Part shown: positions 1 to 11,863 of the stretch, piece after piece
How positions within the stretch are numbered: position 1 is the stretch's first letter
Layout: each line of letters starts with the position of its first letter
Assembly (NCBI GenBank): GCA_024195585.1
Contig: SWBL01000078.1
Location: forward strand, 62,001 to 126,000
From: Aureobasidium sp. EXF-3400
Lineage: Eukaryota > Ascomycota > Dothideomycetes > Dothideales > Saccotheciaceae
Direction of reading: 5' to 3'
DNA length: 64,000 nucleotides
Translations under genes and position numbers: made by a program
Notes under the pieces: model-generated
Told to the model about the DNA's origin: nothing
Database searches by the model: none
The model's input: only the letters and a program-made list of their open reading frames with translations

Positions 1-663
1 GCACTGCACTGCACAAGCATTGGAAGGCAGCGATGCAGCCAAGAGGCAGACCGCTTTTCTGCAACTCTGCCAGCTCGTAGTCGCTGCAACTGGACGAGCC
101 TGCAAAATGCTGACAGCCTTCTGGACGCTCGCCTGAGCCGAACAACCAAAGAGAGCCTCTATCTTCTCCGAGTTGCACGGTCTTCTTTTGCTGCGGTTCG
201 ACATCTTGACTCTAGGTCGAGTCTTCAAGAAGGCTTCACGAGCTTCTGCTCACCTCAGTGCTCGAGAGCTCGATTTCCTGGCCGAAGCCACAAGAATGCG
301 GTCCGCTAGGAAAGAGCAGCGATCGAGCTACAGAATCACGAGAACACGTTCGATCAGCTAAGTATCTCAATTGGAGTGTCAGAGATTTTTCGACACTGCT
401 GCTCTACAGCGTCGCGCATTTCAGCCGCATGCTTCGGGCTTCAGCCGCAAACCGCGGCTGATCGAAACTTCGCTGGCCAACGTAGAAAATCATGGAGAGA
501 ATCTACCCCTCATCACCCCTCACTGGAGAGAAAGACAAGTCCGGCGGACAAACACAACTCCATTCTACCCCTCCTCGACCAGCGAAACATAAATGTTTAT
601 GGTTCGCAGTTTCACAGAATTGCTGATAATTGAATATAGAGCGTCAAAAATTGTTGAAACAAC
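1..663. other. Intergenic stretch upstream of the tartrate dehydrogenase gene
   Basis: Four short overlapping reading frames occur here. None has a recognisable domain, and each looks like chance. I see no tRNA, repeat or transposon signature. The last 100 bases before the ATG at 664 are A/T-rich and presumably hold the promoter and 5' UTR of the next gene. Confidence 0.5.
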
Positions 664-1857
664 ATGTCTAGTACAAATTACAAGATTGCTTGCATCCCTG
701 CCGACGGCATTGGCCCGGAGGTCATCAACGCGGGTGTCAAAGTGCTCAAAGCTCTGAGTGCAGCGAGCAAATCATTTACTCTGGGGTTTGAACATTATGA
801 CTGGAGCTCTGAAACATACAAGAAGACTGGCAAATACATCCCCGACAATGGGTTGGAAGATTTGAAAAAGCATGATGCGATTTTGTTTGGAGCTGTGGGT
901 GCTCCGGGTAAGCTTTTGATCATCCTTGATACGACAAGAACGAATGTAAACTCATGCGAAACAACAGATGTTCCTGACCATATCTCACTCTGGAGTCTGC
1001 GTCTAGCCATCTGTCAGGGCTTCCAACAATACGCAAACGTTCGTCCGACACGAATCCTAAGAGGCACCGAGTCACCCCTCCGCAAAGCGACAACCGGCGA
1101 CCTGGACTGGGTCATCATTCGCGAAAACAGCGAAGGCGAATACGCAGGCCAAGGTGGTCGCAGCCACAAAGGTCAACCTTGGGAGACAGCAACTGAAGTC
1201 AGTATCTTCACTCGCCATGCCGTAACCAGACTCCTCAAATTTGCGTTCGAGATTGCGCAGAAGAGAGACAAGAAACATATCACAGTGGTTACCAAGAGCA
1301 ACGCACAAAGAAATGGTATGGTTATGTGGGATGAGATTGCGGCTGAGGTTGCAAAGGAGTTTCCTGATGTCAAGGTGGAGAAGATGTTGGTGGATGCTAT
1401 GACTTGTCGTATGGTGCTGCAACCACAATCGCTGGATACCATTGTCGCTACAAATCTTGTAAGATGCCAATTTCCCCCCAGCAAAGACTCAAGTCGCTGA
1501 TTCGAAGTACAGCATGCCGATATCCTTTCCGATCTAGCTGCAGCACTAGCAGGGTCCATTGGCATAGCACCAACCTCCAATCTCGATCCCACACGCCAGA
1601 ACCCCAGTATGTTCGAACCAATCCACGGTTCCGCTTTCGATATCACAGGAAAAGGCATCGCCAACCCTGTAGGCACATTCTGGACAGCAGCAGAGATGCT
1701 ACGGTGGTTGGGTGAAGAAGCCGCTGCAGACAGATTGCTTGATTGCTTGGAGAACGTATGTGGAAATGGTATTCTGACACGCGACTTGGGTGGTAAAGCA
1801 ACCACAAAGGAAGTGACCGATGCAGTCTGCGAGGAGATCAAGAAAAGCTATGCGTAG
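664..1857 (+). CDS. Tartrate / D-malate dehydrogenase (isocitrate/isopropylmalate dehydrogenase family)
   Basis: NAD-dependent oxidative decarboxylase of the beta-decarboxylating dehydrogenase family, acting on tartrate, D-malate or a related 2-hydroxyacid. Three exons (664-907, 968-1458, 1513-1857) give 359 residues, the usual family length. The first intron is 60 bp, so the frame stays open through it, but splicing it out restores the continuous family motif GAP-DVPDHISLW. Other signs: the N-terminal PADGIGPEVI nucleotide-site motif (residues 12-21), the ANVRPTR substrate-arginine region, the KSNAQRNG lysine segment, metal-site aspartates in HADILSD (about D248/D252), and the C-terminal EPIHGSAFDI cofactor loop. 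It lies tail-to-tail with the GNAT gene, 35 bp away. The exact substrate within the family cannot be read from sequence. Confidence 0.9.
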
Positions 1858-1892
1858 ATGCAAGATGTGAATTTACATCAATCATCGCCCCA

Positions 1893-2381
1893 TCAGGCTC
1901 GGTTAGCCTGACCTTTCTTTCCCATCATCCACGGCCCAGTTTCCTTGTTGTCCAGGACCATCATCCCCAACCTCTTCTCATAGGCCTTGCGACTTGTCTC
2001 CTGCGACGTCCTCAACATAGCCCAGCGTAGATACGGCAACCCTTCAAGATACGTATCCACACAATCAAGCAGCCAACCACCCAATCCAGTACCTCTGTAC
2101 TGTGGTAACACATAGACATCTGTGATATACCCAAACGTCACCTTATCCGTGACAACACGCGCGAATCCGATTTGAGTGCTGTTCCCGTCTTCGTAGAGGC
2201 CAAAGCAAGCTGAGCTGGTGATGGCCTGTTTGAGCTCGGGCAGGGGTAGGCGAATTGTCCAGTACATCCAGTCGGCGTCGAAGACGTCGTTGATGGCATT
2301 CAGGTCAAGAAGGGAGGGATCTGTAGAGATGGAGTATGTGCCACGCTCCCACCTTTGATGTACCGAATGGTCTGATGTCAT
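1893..2381 (-). CDS. GNAT-family N-acetyltransferase
   Basis: Intronless gene for 162 residues with the GCN5-related acetyltransferase fold. Beta strand 4 (about residues 85-93) runs into the acetyl-CoA pyrophosphate loop PQYRGTGLGGWLL, matching the Q/RxxGxG/A signature, and a C-terminal helix region follows (TSRKAYEKRLG). The start ATG at 2381 gives a compact single-domain enzyme. Many fungal homologues are uncharacterised small-molecule or protein acetyltransferases, so the acceptor is not predictable. A (GT)n microsatellite lies about 65 bp upstream of the start, in the likely promoter or 5' UTR. Confidence 0.85.
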   Translation of the reverse strand: MTSDHSVHQRWERGTYSISTDPSLLDLNAINDVFDADWMYWTIRLPLPELKQAITSSACFGLYEDGNSTQIGFARVVTDKVTFGYITDVYVLPQYRGTGLGGWLLDCVDTYLEGLPYLRWAMLRTSQETSRKAYEKRLGMMVLDNKETGPWMMGKKGQANRA

Positions 2382-2446
2382 GGTGCCAGTAATTCTGGTG
2401 AGGAAAGAGTGATGAGGAACAAGGAAAGAGCTGTAATTAGAATTGT

Positions 2447-2480
<34 letters not shown>

Positions 2481-2901
2481 CTTTATTCTTACATCGTTGC
2501 TGTGTGACTCATTTCCATGTTAGGGCTTGGTATAGGGCTCGGTAACGGTCTAGAAGGGCAATCTGTGTGGCACAAGCTGAGTTGGAACCTTAAATATCAT
2601 TGATCCCGAGCGCTGGGCTGCGATGGCGGTATACAATACCAGGTTGGATTACTGTGCATATTTCTCAACATTTCGAGTTTTTCTTCACCCGACATGGCTT
2701 TCCTCAAGAAGTGTTCAGGGGTTGCTACCCAGCTAACCCAACATGATCTGCTATGCACAAAGGTTTTGCAGATTCATATTCAACACACGCGAGCAGGAAG
2801 GAAGCACACAGCAGATGCCACAGGGCATTACATTCTTAATTGATCTATCTTCATGGTTCAGCGGAATATTATTGTCCGGCATTTGCATACGACGTACTCA
2901 G
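2382..2901. other. Intergenic stretch with a GT microsatellite
   Basis: This separates the GNAT start from the end of the reductase pseudogene. It contains the dinucleotide repeat at 2445-2479. The frame at 2743-3186 overlaps the reductase on the other strand and is a shadow. I see nothing else. Confidence 0.5.
2445..2479. repeat. (GT)n microsatellite
   Basis: About 17 GT units with one interruption (GA at 2451-2452), seen directly. It lies 64-98 bp upstream of the GNAT start codon on the minus strand, so length variation could affect its promoter or 5' UTR. Confidence 0.95.
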
Positions 2902-4278
2902 CTATCGTATTTTAGGAACCATCTTGAGTTCAACAAACTCGTCGAAAACATTGAAGAGGGACTCGGTCGAGTCGACAAAACCATAAAACCCATGCTTGCG
3001 AAGCTTGGTATTGCTGTAAAGCGTGCCCCACGTATTCAAGATGGCTGCATCAGTGAATCCGAAAATGCGGTCAACATCACCCAGGTCATCACTCTTCAAG
3101 TTTGCGTGACTTGCAATCTCCTTCCACGCGGCGGAGACTTCAGGCTTTTTGGCCCACTCGGTGAGCGTGAACTTGAAGCGGACTAGACCAGGTGGTCCCC
3201 ATCCACGAGGAGTGTTGGCAGAGGTTATTTCGTGATATTTGGCGTCAGAGCTTGTGTCTGGACCCTCCCAGGGCATGTCGAAATAGGCAGCACACCTGGG
3301 CCAGAACTTTCCTCAAGTAAATGGAGAATCATCAGTAGCGTTGAAGTGCTGATTCTCAGCAGTTTCGGTGAGAACAGCCCACTCGGCGAGATAACAGTTC
3401 ATCCAAGCCGAGGACATTACGTGGACTGTATCCCAGCAATCCAAGTCGCCAGGGAAGATCAAGGGCTTGCCGAGGTGCTTTTGGACCAGAGCGTAGACTG
3501 CAAGAGGATATGCAAGGTTCATGGCGGCATTGGGAACAGCACCAGGAATGAAAGATGGTCGAGTGATATTCCAACCGCAACCGTGCCTCGCGCAGAATTG
3601 TGTTAAGTAGTCTTCCTGATCGTAGTAAAAGTTCGGCTCAAGCGTCACGCGAGGATCACTCTCTTCTGATGGAATGGAGACGGGACCCAGGTGCATGCCA
3701 TAGTATTTAGCTCCCTGTTGAAGCAAGATGCGCTTGGGGATGGCCGATGCTTGAGCCAGACCCTCGAGGAAGTTGGCAAGTAGTGCTTCTGCATCGGCAA
3801 ATCAGACAGTTCGTCGCAACTCATATACAACTGTATACTTACTGTTCACTTTGACCAGTTCCTCGGCGGCACTCCAGAGAGAACCCCCTTCTTCCGGTTG
3901 AGGCTGCAAATAGGCGAAGAAGAATACATAGTCTGCCTTGATGTTCCTTTCTTTAAGCTGTCGAGCAATTTCGCCGGGCTCACTTAAGAGATCCATGGAA
4001 ACATGCTCCACGTGGGAAGGAAGCTCGAGGTATGGAGCACTACGGGAGAGTGCGTAGATCTTCTTCCAGCGTTTAGGGTTCTTGCACAGAACGCGCAGCT
4101 ATAGATTACAACGTGAACAACTTTATTAACAACAAGGGCTCTGGATGCGTACCATGTATGTTCCTGAAATGCCGTTGGCGCCGGTGACGATGGCTGTCGA
4201 TCCCTCCAGACGTTCAGGAAAGACTGGAAGACCATGGTAGATGCCATCGGAATGGATCGTCAACAGCTCGGAGGTCAT
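2902..4278 (-). pseudogene. PRISE-type NAD(P)-dependent reductase (progesterone 5-beta-reductase/iridoid-synthase-like), in-frame TGA
   Basis: Extended short-chain dehydrogenase of the PRISE family, which reduces enones using NAD(P)H. Three exons (4278-4153, 4098-3843, 3788-2902) splice to 423 codons. The nucleotide-binding loop TGANGISG is near residue 35, and QQGAKYYG and ITRPSFIPG are conserved family segments. The frame carries one TGA at 3315-3313 (codon 286), where the conserved ...FT-W-GKFWP... run expects TGG. Downstream codons continue in the same frame for another 136 residues with family-like sequence and no further lesion. A truncated product would lose about a third of the protein, including much of the substrate domain. 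No splice site removes the stop. It could be a real null allele or a base-call error. It is divergent from the epoxide hydrolase across a 611-bp promoter. Confidence 0.75.
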
Positions 4279-4889
4279 TGTGAAAGTCCTCGACGTCTCT
4301 TTGGTGGGGGATTCGAAATGTTTGGTCGTTTGATTATTGTGGTCATCTCATGAGTGCTATCTGTCGTTCCTCTGTATCCAGCCTCGGCAGAAGTCTCTTG
4401 TAGATCGTTTCCCCGCTCCGAACGCGTCTCATCTTATATAGGGTTTGACACGTTCGAGCGAGGATAGGTTTCCTCGTTCGACCTTTATTGTGCTCAAGCA
4501 TTACTTGGGAACACTAGCAGAATGCTTTTCTGCCATTGGTCAGGTTCTGAAAATGCAAATGTGTATCTCATCCATTAGCGTTGGCGAGTCCTAAAGCTCA
4601 TAAGATCACAGCTGTATTGACGTGTCTATCTCGCACTCAACAGACATACCACATAGCGAACTATGACACACATCATGCGTCGAGCAATTGTTGCCTGAAG
4701 GCTGAGAATGCTTTGTAATCTTCGTGGATGTAAGCAGAAGAGGATGACGGAGCTTGGCATGGGAGGACAAGCAAGATGCCCCGCACTCAAGCTGCATCAC
4801 CCCAGCAATTCGACATGATAAGTATATAAACACTCCTTGTATCCATTGCAAATCATCCAGACCACAGCAATCAGATTGCATCAAGCAAA
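4279..4889. promoter_or_regulatory. Divergent promoter between the reductase and the epoxide hydrolase
   Basis: This is the shared 5' region of two head-to-head genes. A TATATAAA box lies at 4823-4830, 60 bp upstream of the epoxide hydrolase ATG. A TATATA-like sequence near 4436 faces the reductase. A CCTCGG hexamer occurs near 4381. Nothing suggests an additional gene. Confidence 0.5.
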
Positions 4890-6212
4890 ATGTCAGACAT
4901 CGAACCCTACACTATCTCAGTCCCTCAGGCGAAGATTGATCGCCTGCAGCAGAAACTCGCTGTGGTTGATCTGCCAGATGAGCTCGATGACGCAGGCTGG
5001 GATTACGGCGCATCTCTGCCCGAAGTCAAGAAACTCATCACTTACTGGCAAAATGACTACGACTGGCGCAAGCACGAAGCAAAACTGAACGAGCTGCCCA
5101 ATCACATGACTGGTATTGAGGTCGATGGGTTCGGAGAGTTGCAAATACATTTCCTCTATCAGAAAAGTTCGGTCAAGAGTGCCGTTCCCCTTCTGTTTTG
5201 TCACGGATGTTAGTACTCTTAGAACGATGCATCAGGGAAATTGCTAATGACTAGACAGGGCCTGGAAACTTCACCGAGATGTCAAAGGTGTTGCCTCTAC
5301 TGGCTAACACAAAGGATGGTGCACCTGCTTTCCACGTCGTCGCGCCTTCGCTTCCCAATTTTGGATTCTCGCAGGGAGTCAAGAAGCGAGGATTCGGTCT
5401 TAGGCAGTATGCAGAAGTCTGCCATAAGCTCATGTTGAAGCTTGGCTACAAGCAGTACGGTAAGCATTACTACAACCCCAGCATATTGAGTGAGCCACTG
5501 ACACTGCGCAGCAACTCAAGGCGGAGATTGGGGTTTCTGGATTACAAGAACCATGGGCCACATCTACCCAGAAGCATGTAAAGCTTCGCATATCAACATG
5601 ACCCCACCAGCTATGGATACCGACCTCGCAGCTGCCCTAAACGACAAGTCTTCGTTCAGCGAGAAAGAGTATCAAGCTCTACAACGCTTAGCCAGATTCC
5701 GCAAAGACGGTTCCGGCTATAGCACCGAGCAAGGCACTCGGCCTCAAACTCTGGGTTATGGTCTCCAAGACTCTCCAACTCTTTTGCTGTCCTGGATCCT
5801 CGAGAAGCTCCACGAGTGGACTGACGACTATCCATGGACTGCCGACGAGATCCTGACTTGGGTGTCTTTGTATTGGTTCTCGACTGCAGGACCCGCGGCC
5901 AATGTTCGAATCTACTATGAGGCCAAACACGATGCAAAAGGCGGCGATGATATGAGTGCTATCGCGGCAGCGACTGATCATGTTCCGCAGGTCAAGCTAG
6001 GCGTCATGTACAACTGGAAAGACATGGAGACGTCTCCGAAGGCGTGGGTGAGGAAGATGGGACCAGTAGTATTTGAAAACGACCATGACACCGGTGGTCA
6101 TTTTGCTGCTTGGGAGAAGCCTGAGCACCTGGCTAGAGACCTCAAGGACATGTATCGCAAGGGTGCGGAAGCTGCTACGGCCTTGGGTGATGCAAATGGC
6201 TACGACGGTTGA
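4890..6212 (+). CDS. Epoxide hydrolase (alpha/beta hydrolase, microsomal/juvenile-hormone type)
   Basis: Converts epoxides to diols through an aspartyl-ester intermediate. Exons 4890-5208, 5259-5459 and 5512-6212 give 406 residues. The N-terminal EHN-type segment (about residues 5-110) carries the [17 protein letters not shown] and DW.HEAKLN signatures. The oxyanion motif HGWPG sits at 105-109, the nucleophile D179 lies in GGDWG, and the catalytic His is about H370 in [10 protein letters not shown]. These features match the mEH-like epoxide hydrolases common in fungi. There is no obvious N-terminal membrane anchor, so a soluble enzyme is likely. It pairs divergently with the enone reductase, and both could detoxify or modify lipophilic compounds. 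Confidence 0.92.
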
Positions 6213-6924
6213 TGAGCCTTTTGTAGGTTCAGGGTAAGCTCGTGGTGGCGCAAAAATTCAGGGGTAATCAAGGATAAACCAAATGCGAAAGTATAGCCAT
6301 ATCTTGGAGTGACAGTACAGCGCAGTGTGTTCTATGTGTGTGTGATCGAACATCTGTTCGTTCTGAGAAACGACTTGAGATCGAAGTTTGCGCCCGGGCC
6401 ACCTGAGCCTCTCGTCGCTGTGGATTCTCATTTGTAATTTCATCTCATAACAAGCTCATGTGAATCTCATCATTGTTGGTCGGAACACTTGACCTCTTAT
6501 ATATCGGAGATTCTCTGCTTTGAGGGTGCCTCTGCAGAAGGCACTGCCTTTCGAAACAATTGCTGGTCCTTGGCCTGACGCGGGTCTGCTTGGCGAGATG
6601 TTGGTCGTTGCTGAGTGGGTGTTTCGGAAAACGCTGGGAGTACAGCTCAGTGTGTCTCTCACGAAAACAGGAACTTTGAGTGAGTGGCCTTGGGACGAGG
6701 AAGACGAAGACGAAAGTCTATTTTTCGAAGAACTGTTATTGCCATGGGATCAGAGCCATCACTCAACATTAGATTCTCATGAGGGTTTACATCGTGAGCT
6801 CGAATCGAGATTCGAGCCTGTGGACTAAATTGAACGGTACATGAAGCGAATATGGGGAAGGTTACTCAATAGTACCATATTGTACTGGCACCTTCCAGGA
6901 ATTCCGAAGCCCACACTAATTCAC
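6213..6924. other. Intergenic stretch between convergent genes
   Basis: This lies between the 3' ends of the epoxide hydrolase and the MFS transporter. It holds an acidic open frame (6520-6828; first ATG near 6598) with no recognisable domain. I regard it as non-coding or at most a doubtful short gene. Confidence 0.4.
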
Positions 6925-8554
6925 TCAAGCAATTTCGACCGCGCTGTCGTTATCGCGGGCTTCGATTGCTCTATCCTCCGTTGAGGTCTTCGTAGCCTTT
7001 CTACCGTATCGTCTTGTTGGACCCACAAACATGCCCACTGCACCGAAACTTGCAGCGAACATAATGACGCCAGTGTATATCACGAGGCTCGACCACGCTG
7101 TGCCTCCTCCCCAACCCTTGTTCGATTCGCCTTCGTGGATAAACGTTTCCATGATGAAGCCCGAACCAATGATCGCAGAGCCACGACTTGCTGTCAGGAT
7201 AGCAAAAACAAGCAGACTTTGGTTGTCCTGTTCATCTTGATCACCTACAATCTCGGCTGCAAATCGAGGTCGTAGTACAGCGAATCCGCCTGCAGTACTG
7301 CCGAATGCTAGCGCAAAAATGGATAGTGACCAGAGAGAGCGAGCAAAGCTCCAGATCAGGAGAGCCTCAAGGCTTGCGCCGATAGTGCTAATGAGCATGG
7401 GAATGTAGTGAGATTTTCGCCAATCACTGTGCTTTCAGTCAGTGTGAGGTTCGCAGCGACACTTGGTCAGACTTACGCAAGCCATCCTTGCAAAGGTTGC
7501 CCAATAGTCTGGGCAAGGTTCAGGAGACTGGCAAGCATGGCCGCTTCTGACGCGGACAGTCCTAGATCGGCTCCGAAAGAAGGAAGATACAGACTCGGGC
7601 CGTAATGAGCGATCGCTTGCACCATGGTTGCGAGGAGCATGATCAGAAAAAGTGGTTTCTTTGTAAAGTCAAAGTCTCTCATCGAAGGGGCTGGTGGCTT
7701 TGCTGAATGTGGCAAGCGAGGACGTACGCACAACAACCCGATGGACGTGACGACAAAAGTTATGAGGCCCCATCCAATGAGAGTCACCTTGTAGCCGTAA
7801 CGGGTCAAGCAAATTGTGTAGATAGGCGGCAGTCCTGCTCCGGCGGCAGCGCCAGCTGCACAACTGAAGAAGTGTTAGTGAAACAACGAAAGCAGGTCGC
7901 ACAGAAGACTCACATGAAACCATATGCTAAACTTTTCTTTACCTTGAACCATTCGGCCATCAGATGGATAGACGGACCAAACAGTATTCCAGCCCCAATC
8001 CCGTACAGCAAGCCAATGGCCATAATAAGCTGCAATGGCTGGACTTCCAGTTAGCGTTTAAAGCGCGATCTGCAAGCGAATATTGACATACCGTTTTTGC
8101 AAAGCCAGCACCAATCGCAGAAAACGTGCAGACTAGACATCCAAGCCACATGACTGGAACACGGTGCTTTGGAAAGTTATTCACATAATACATGATCGGA
8201 GGCAACGACAATTGCAGAACGCCGTTTGACAGAACTCCACCTGTAGAGACGAGGTTCTGACCTTGAAATGGTGGGTGGCTGTTAGAATACGCTTCGAAGA
8301 CACCATAGCAATATGGGAAACCTTTACATCGTTAGTAGGCTGTGGGATTGGATGATAGAGGAGGGATTGTGTGTACCCCATGCTGTGATCTCGATGATAC
8401 ACGCGCCGAACAGGAACATCCAGGCTCCTTTTCCACCATCTTGAGGGGGATAGGCATGGTCGGTCTCATTTATGATTGGCGCAGGAGAATCATAGTAGTC
8501 TGGCGATATACTGGTCGCATCGTTCGTGTGAGGTTGTTTCTCTTGATCGTGCAT
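6925..8554 (-). CDS. MFS transporter, monocarboxylate-transporter-like
   Basis: Plasma-membrane permease of the major facilitator superfamily. Five exons (8554-8377, 8321-8092, 8029-7914, 7863-7477, 7426-6925) splice to 470 residues with about 12 hydrophobic helices. After a polar N-terminus comes DGGKGAWMFLFGACI, the family's typical first-helix lead-in. The central loop (RPRLPHSAKPP) separates two six-helix halves. Helix 5 ends in the segment MAEWFKVKKSLAYG, typical of fungal MCT-like proteins. Substrate unknown; these proteins carry monocarboxylates, riboflavin or remain uncharacterised. Degenerate 24-bp repeats lie 100-220 bp upstream of the start. Confidence 0.88.
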
Positions 8555-10235
8555 TGTGTGAGTAGTCAGGATTTAGGTCGTGAGAAAATGACATATTTGG
8601 CTTGAGCGAGTGCCTCTTATATGTGACCATGATTGTGTCTCGTGCGAATCTATCTTGCGTGGTCAACCAGGGCGCAGGAGTAAATGTCAACCAAGGCGTG
8701 GGAGCAGATGCCAATAAGGGCCTGGGGAAGCCATGTCAACCAGGGCGCAACGGTGTGATCAAGCAGGGCGTGGCTTCCGTCCGAATTGTCCGGGCACAAA
8801 ATTCTGGCGCAATCTATAGGAAATAGAATCGATGCTGGGCGAAAAACAAGCGAATTATGTGTCTAGTTGAAGTTGTCGCGCTAAAGCAAGGCAAGAACAA
8901 CCTTCCGTGAGCAACTTCTTTTCGAGCGAATTTCGAAAAGCGAAGGAGCCACACCACGAATACACATTTTGAAATGCTGAGACTCTAACAACGACAGTAG
9001 ACGATAGTCTCTGTGTTTGAAGACTAAAGACAAATCTGGTCACAGAACTTACTTTGCTCGCCATAACCGTGGCATAACTACAATGTCACTTCATCACTCA
9101 ACTCATCCGACGTGACATCTGCTCACCTCTGACATCTTCAAAGATGCACGCTTCTGTTTTCACTTGGACGCACCTTGCACGCAATGTGAATCGCCATCGC
9201 CTCCTCTTTTTCTTGTCTGCAGCTCGCAAAAACGCTTTCTGCACGTTTTGTTTTTGTTCCTTTTGTGTTTCACCTGCTCTTTCGGACGATAACAATCTTT
9301 GATCAAAGCTCCACTTCCTTCCCTTTTGCTTTCTAACCTCTCGTGCGTTTCTTCCACACCTCGGGGGTGTCCCGAAGACCAGCCTTGCTTCAGCCGTTTC
9401 GGCCTCCTAGAAGTAGTAGTGAGCCTCTCCATGGCGTTACTGCTTGGCGGCATGCGACGATATCTTCGCAGAGGATCAGATCAAGATGGCTTTGTTCGAG
9501 AGACGCAGGCGTGACGGATATCGTGGTGGACGGCGGAGCTGTTCATTCGAGGCTTCAACGGCTGTGTCACCACGGACACTGGGCGATATGGAGCGACGAC
9601 TCTCGCTGGACACACTGCTGTCATACACAGAGTTGTGCATCGTTACAGTTGCCTAAGAGCAGACTCTTAGAGATGCGAAAGGAAGTGTCTATGTTGCCGC
9701 CGGCTATGCTTACCTATCCAGGTCGCTCGAGACGATGCTCCTGCTAATCAAACTTTCGTCTCGAAGGATTGTCAAGGGTCACGTGTTTGGCCTCAACGTC
9801 GCCGACACACCTGAGCGCCAGCATTCCGGCCTCTTGGCAAATAGCGAAGCCTCGAGAGGGAACAAATTCCGGCCACGGAGAACATCTATTTCTCTCAGGC
9901 TACATTGCAGAGCTCTCGTGGGTCACGCGACTGGTGTCTCCAGTTCAAATTGCCTCTGAAGCCTCTTCAAGATGGCAGCTGGAACCTGAGGAACAGCGGC
10001 TCCGTTCATGCATATCGTCGCTGTCGTATACCATCTTGACCTCGTCGTCGAGAGAGCGATGGTAAGTGGGTCCGAGGCCGGAATGCCTCCTCACACAGGA
10101 GTGTTCTGTCCTTATCGCGAGGTTCTGTTCCGGCCACGAGAACAAAAAGGCTTCGCTTCGCCCACATGCTCCGAATTTCCTTTTCATTATCCAAATCATC
10201 AAATCTGATTTCCTGCCATTTCTACGCTACCAAAC
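8555..10235. other. Long intergenic region upstream of the dioxygenase gene
   Basis: 1.68 kb without a supported gene. It holds the MFS promoter and its degenerate repeats (8662-8778), and a pyrimidine-rich stretch around 9190-9350. Several overlapping short frames (for example 9343-9747 and 9444-9656) lack any domain. A long 5' UTR with upstream ORFs for the dioxygenase is possible. I see no tRNA or transposon. Confidence 0.4.
8662..8778. repeat. Degenerate ~24-bp tandem repeat, five units
   Basis: Five imperfect copies of a unit of the form GTCAACCAGGGCG-(N)-GGAG-(N) start at about 8662, 8686, 8710, 8735 and 8757. The GGGCG core is largely kept while the flanks diverge. The array sits in the MFS promoter, 108-224 bp from its start codon. 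Repeated transcription-factor sites or a simple minisatellite are both possible. Confidence 0.75.
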
Positions 10236-11863
10236 ATGCCTGGTATTATCACTCAGCCCTCTTCTCTCTCTATCCCTCATGACTCTTCCGAGCTGCCTGC
10301 CGGCTCTGACCCTTTCCTGATCACTGCCCAAAATGGATACCTTCCCACGCAGCTGCCACTCCGCAGATTGCCTGCTGCCTTTGATGCACTGAGCGACATC
10401 CTGGATGATATGCCTATCCTCAAGGAAGACGGTAGCGCTGGCTTGCTTGCAAACTCCAAGCTTGGTCCTCTCATTGATTCTGGTGCCTTGCCGGACCTCA
10501 CTTCCGAGATTGACAACCTTGTCGTTCCTGGCACCGAGGAGGTTGACATGGCTGCTATCACTGCGGCCTTCCGTGACTACTCGTGAGTATCCTGATTGGT
10601 GAGTCAGTCATGTAGGTGCTGACTTACACAGCTTTGTCGCTTCTTCTTACCTGCTTGAGCCTTGTTGGAAGATTTACAGCAACAACCCCGACGACGGATA
10701 CGGGCTTGGTCGCCAGGTTTTGCCCAAGTGTATCGCTGGACCTCTTGTCAAATGTGCTGAGATGTAAGTCGTCATCATATCTCATGATGTTTTGTATACT
10801 GAGAGTGATCAGCCTTGACATCCCTGCTTTTATGTCGTACGCTGCTTCTTACGCTTTGTACAACTACTATCTCGTCGATCCTTCTAAGGGCCACGATGAC
10901 TACTCCAACCTTCGTCTGATTCGTGCTTTCGAGAAGGGTCTCGATCCGAAGTCTTCCGAAGCCGGTTTTATTCTGACTCACATCCATATGGTCGCTCAGA
11001 CTGGCAAGCTGATTGAAGGAGCTGCCAATGTCGTTGACGCTGTCTCTGCAGCCCGCAATGAACAGAAGGATGAGCATGCCATTACTGATGCCAAGGCTGG
11101 ACTTCAGTCTATTCTCCAAGCCATGACTGTCATTGAAGCCAACATGGAAAAGATGTGGGCCAATTCTCTACCAAAGGACTACATGACCTACCGCACCTTC
11201 ATCTACGGCATCACCAACCAATCCATGTTCCCCGACGGTGTTATCTACGAAGGTCAATATGATGACAAGCCTCAATTCTTCCGTGGTGAATCTGGCGCCA
11301 ATGACAGTATCATCCCTCTCCTCGACCACGTGTGCGAGATCCCCATGCCCGAGAATCCGCTCACTCAAATCCTTCGTGAATTCCGTCAATACAGACCCAA
11401 GCCTCACCGAGAGTTCTTGACCAACATTCGCGAGAAGGCAGCTGATGTCGGTGTCCGCGGTGTTCTGACCAACTCCGGCGACCTCAGCGCTGTGGTTTTA
11501 TATTTGCGTGTGCTCGACCACATCCGCAGTTTCCGCTGGCGCCACTGGCAATTCACTCGCGAGTACATCATTAAGCGCACTTCTCACCCCGTCGCTACCG
11601 GCGGCAGTCCTATTATCACATGGCTGCCTAACCAGCTGTCTGCAGTCATGCAGCTGATGGAAGATGTGTGCAAGGGCTCTGGTCTCTGGGCAATCCTCGC
11701 CGAAGGTGTCTGGAACGGTGGCGGTGCCCAGGCATCCTTGACCAAAAAGGAGTTTGACTTGATCAAGGATATTATGGACAATGCGGTGGACCAGAAGAAG
11801 AAGTTGGCCAAGGAGGTTGCTAAGTATTGTCAGGACAGAGGTGTTGATGCTACGAAGGTTTGA
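10236..11863 (+). CDS. Indoleamine 2,3-dioxygenase family protein
   Basis: Haem dioxygenase opening the indole ring of tryptophan to N-formylkynurenine, the first step toward NAD or kynurenine catabolism in the cytosol. Exons 10236-10582, 10632-10763 and 10813-11863 give 509 residues, at the long end for fungal IDO. The C-terminal half holds the family signatures: YRPKPHREFL, the proximal haem-ligand His in RWRHWQF (about H404), the helix REYIIKR, and the Gly-rich loop GGSPIITWLPNQL corresponding to the mammalian GTGGT loop. Fungi often carry several IDO paralogues with different tryptophan affinity, and which type this is cannot be told here. Both introns are 49 bp. Confidence 0.92.

Noticed and set aside
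1459..1500. Continuation of the tartrate dehydrogenase frame to its own stop at 1500
   Set aside because: The family sequence continues only after splicing 1459-1512. The extension is intron read as protein.
9299..9747. Short frames between the MFS gene and the dioxygenase
   Set aside because: They overlap one another in different frames, several begin without ATG and none has recognisable features.
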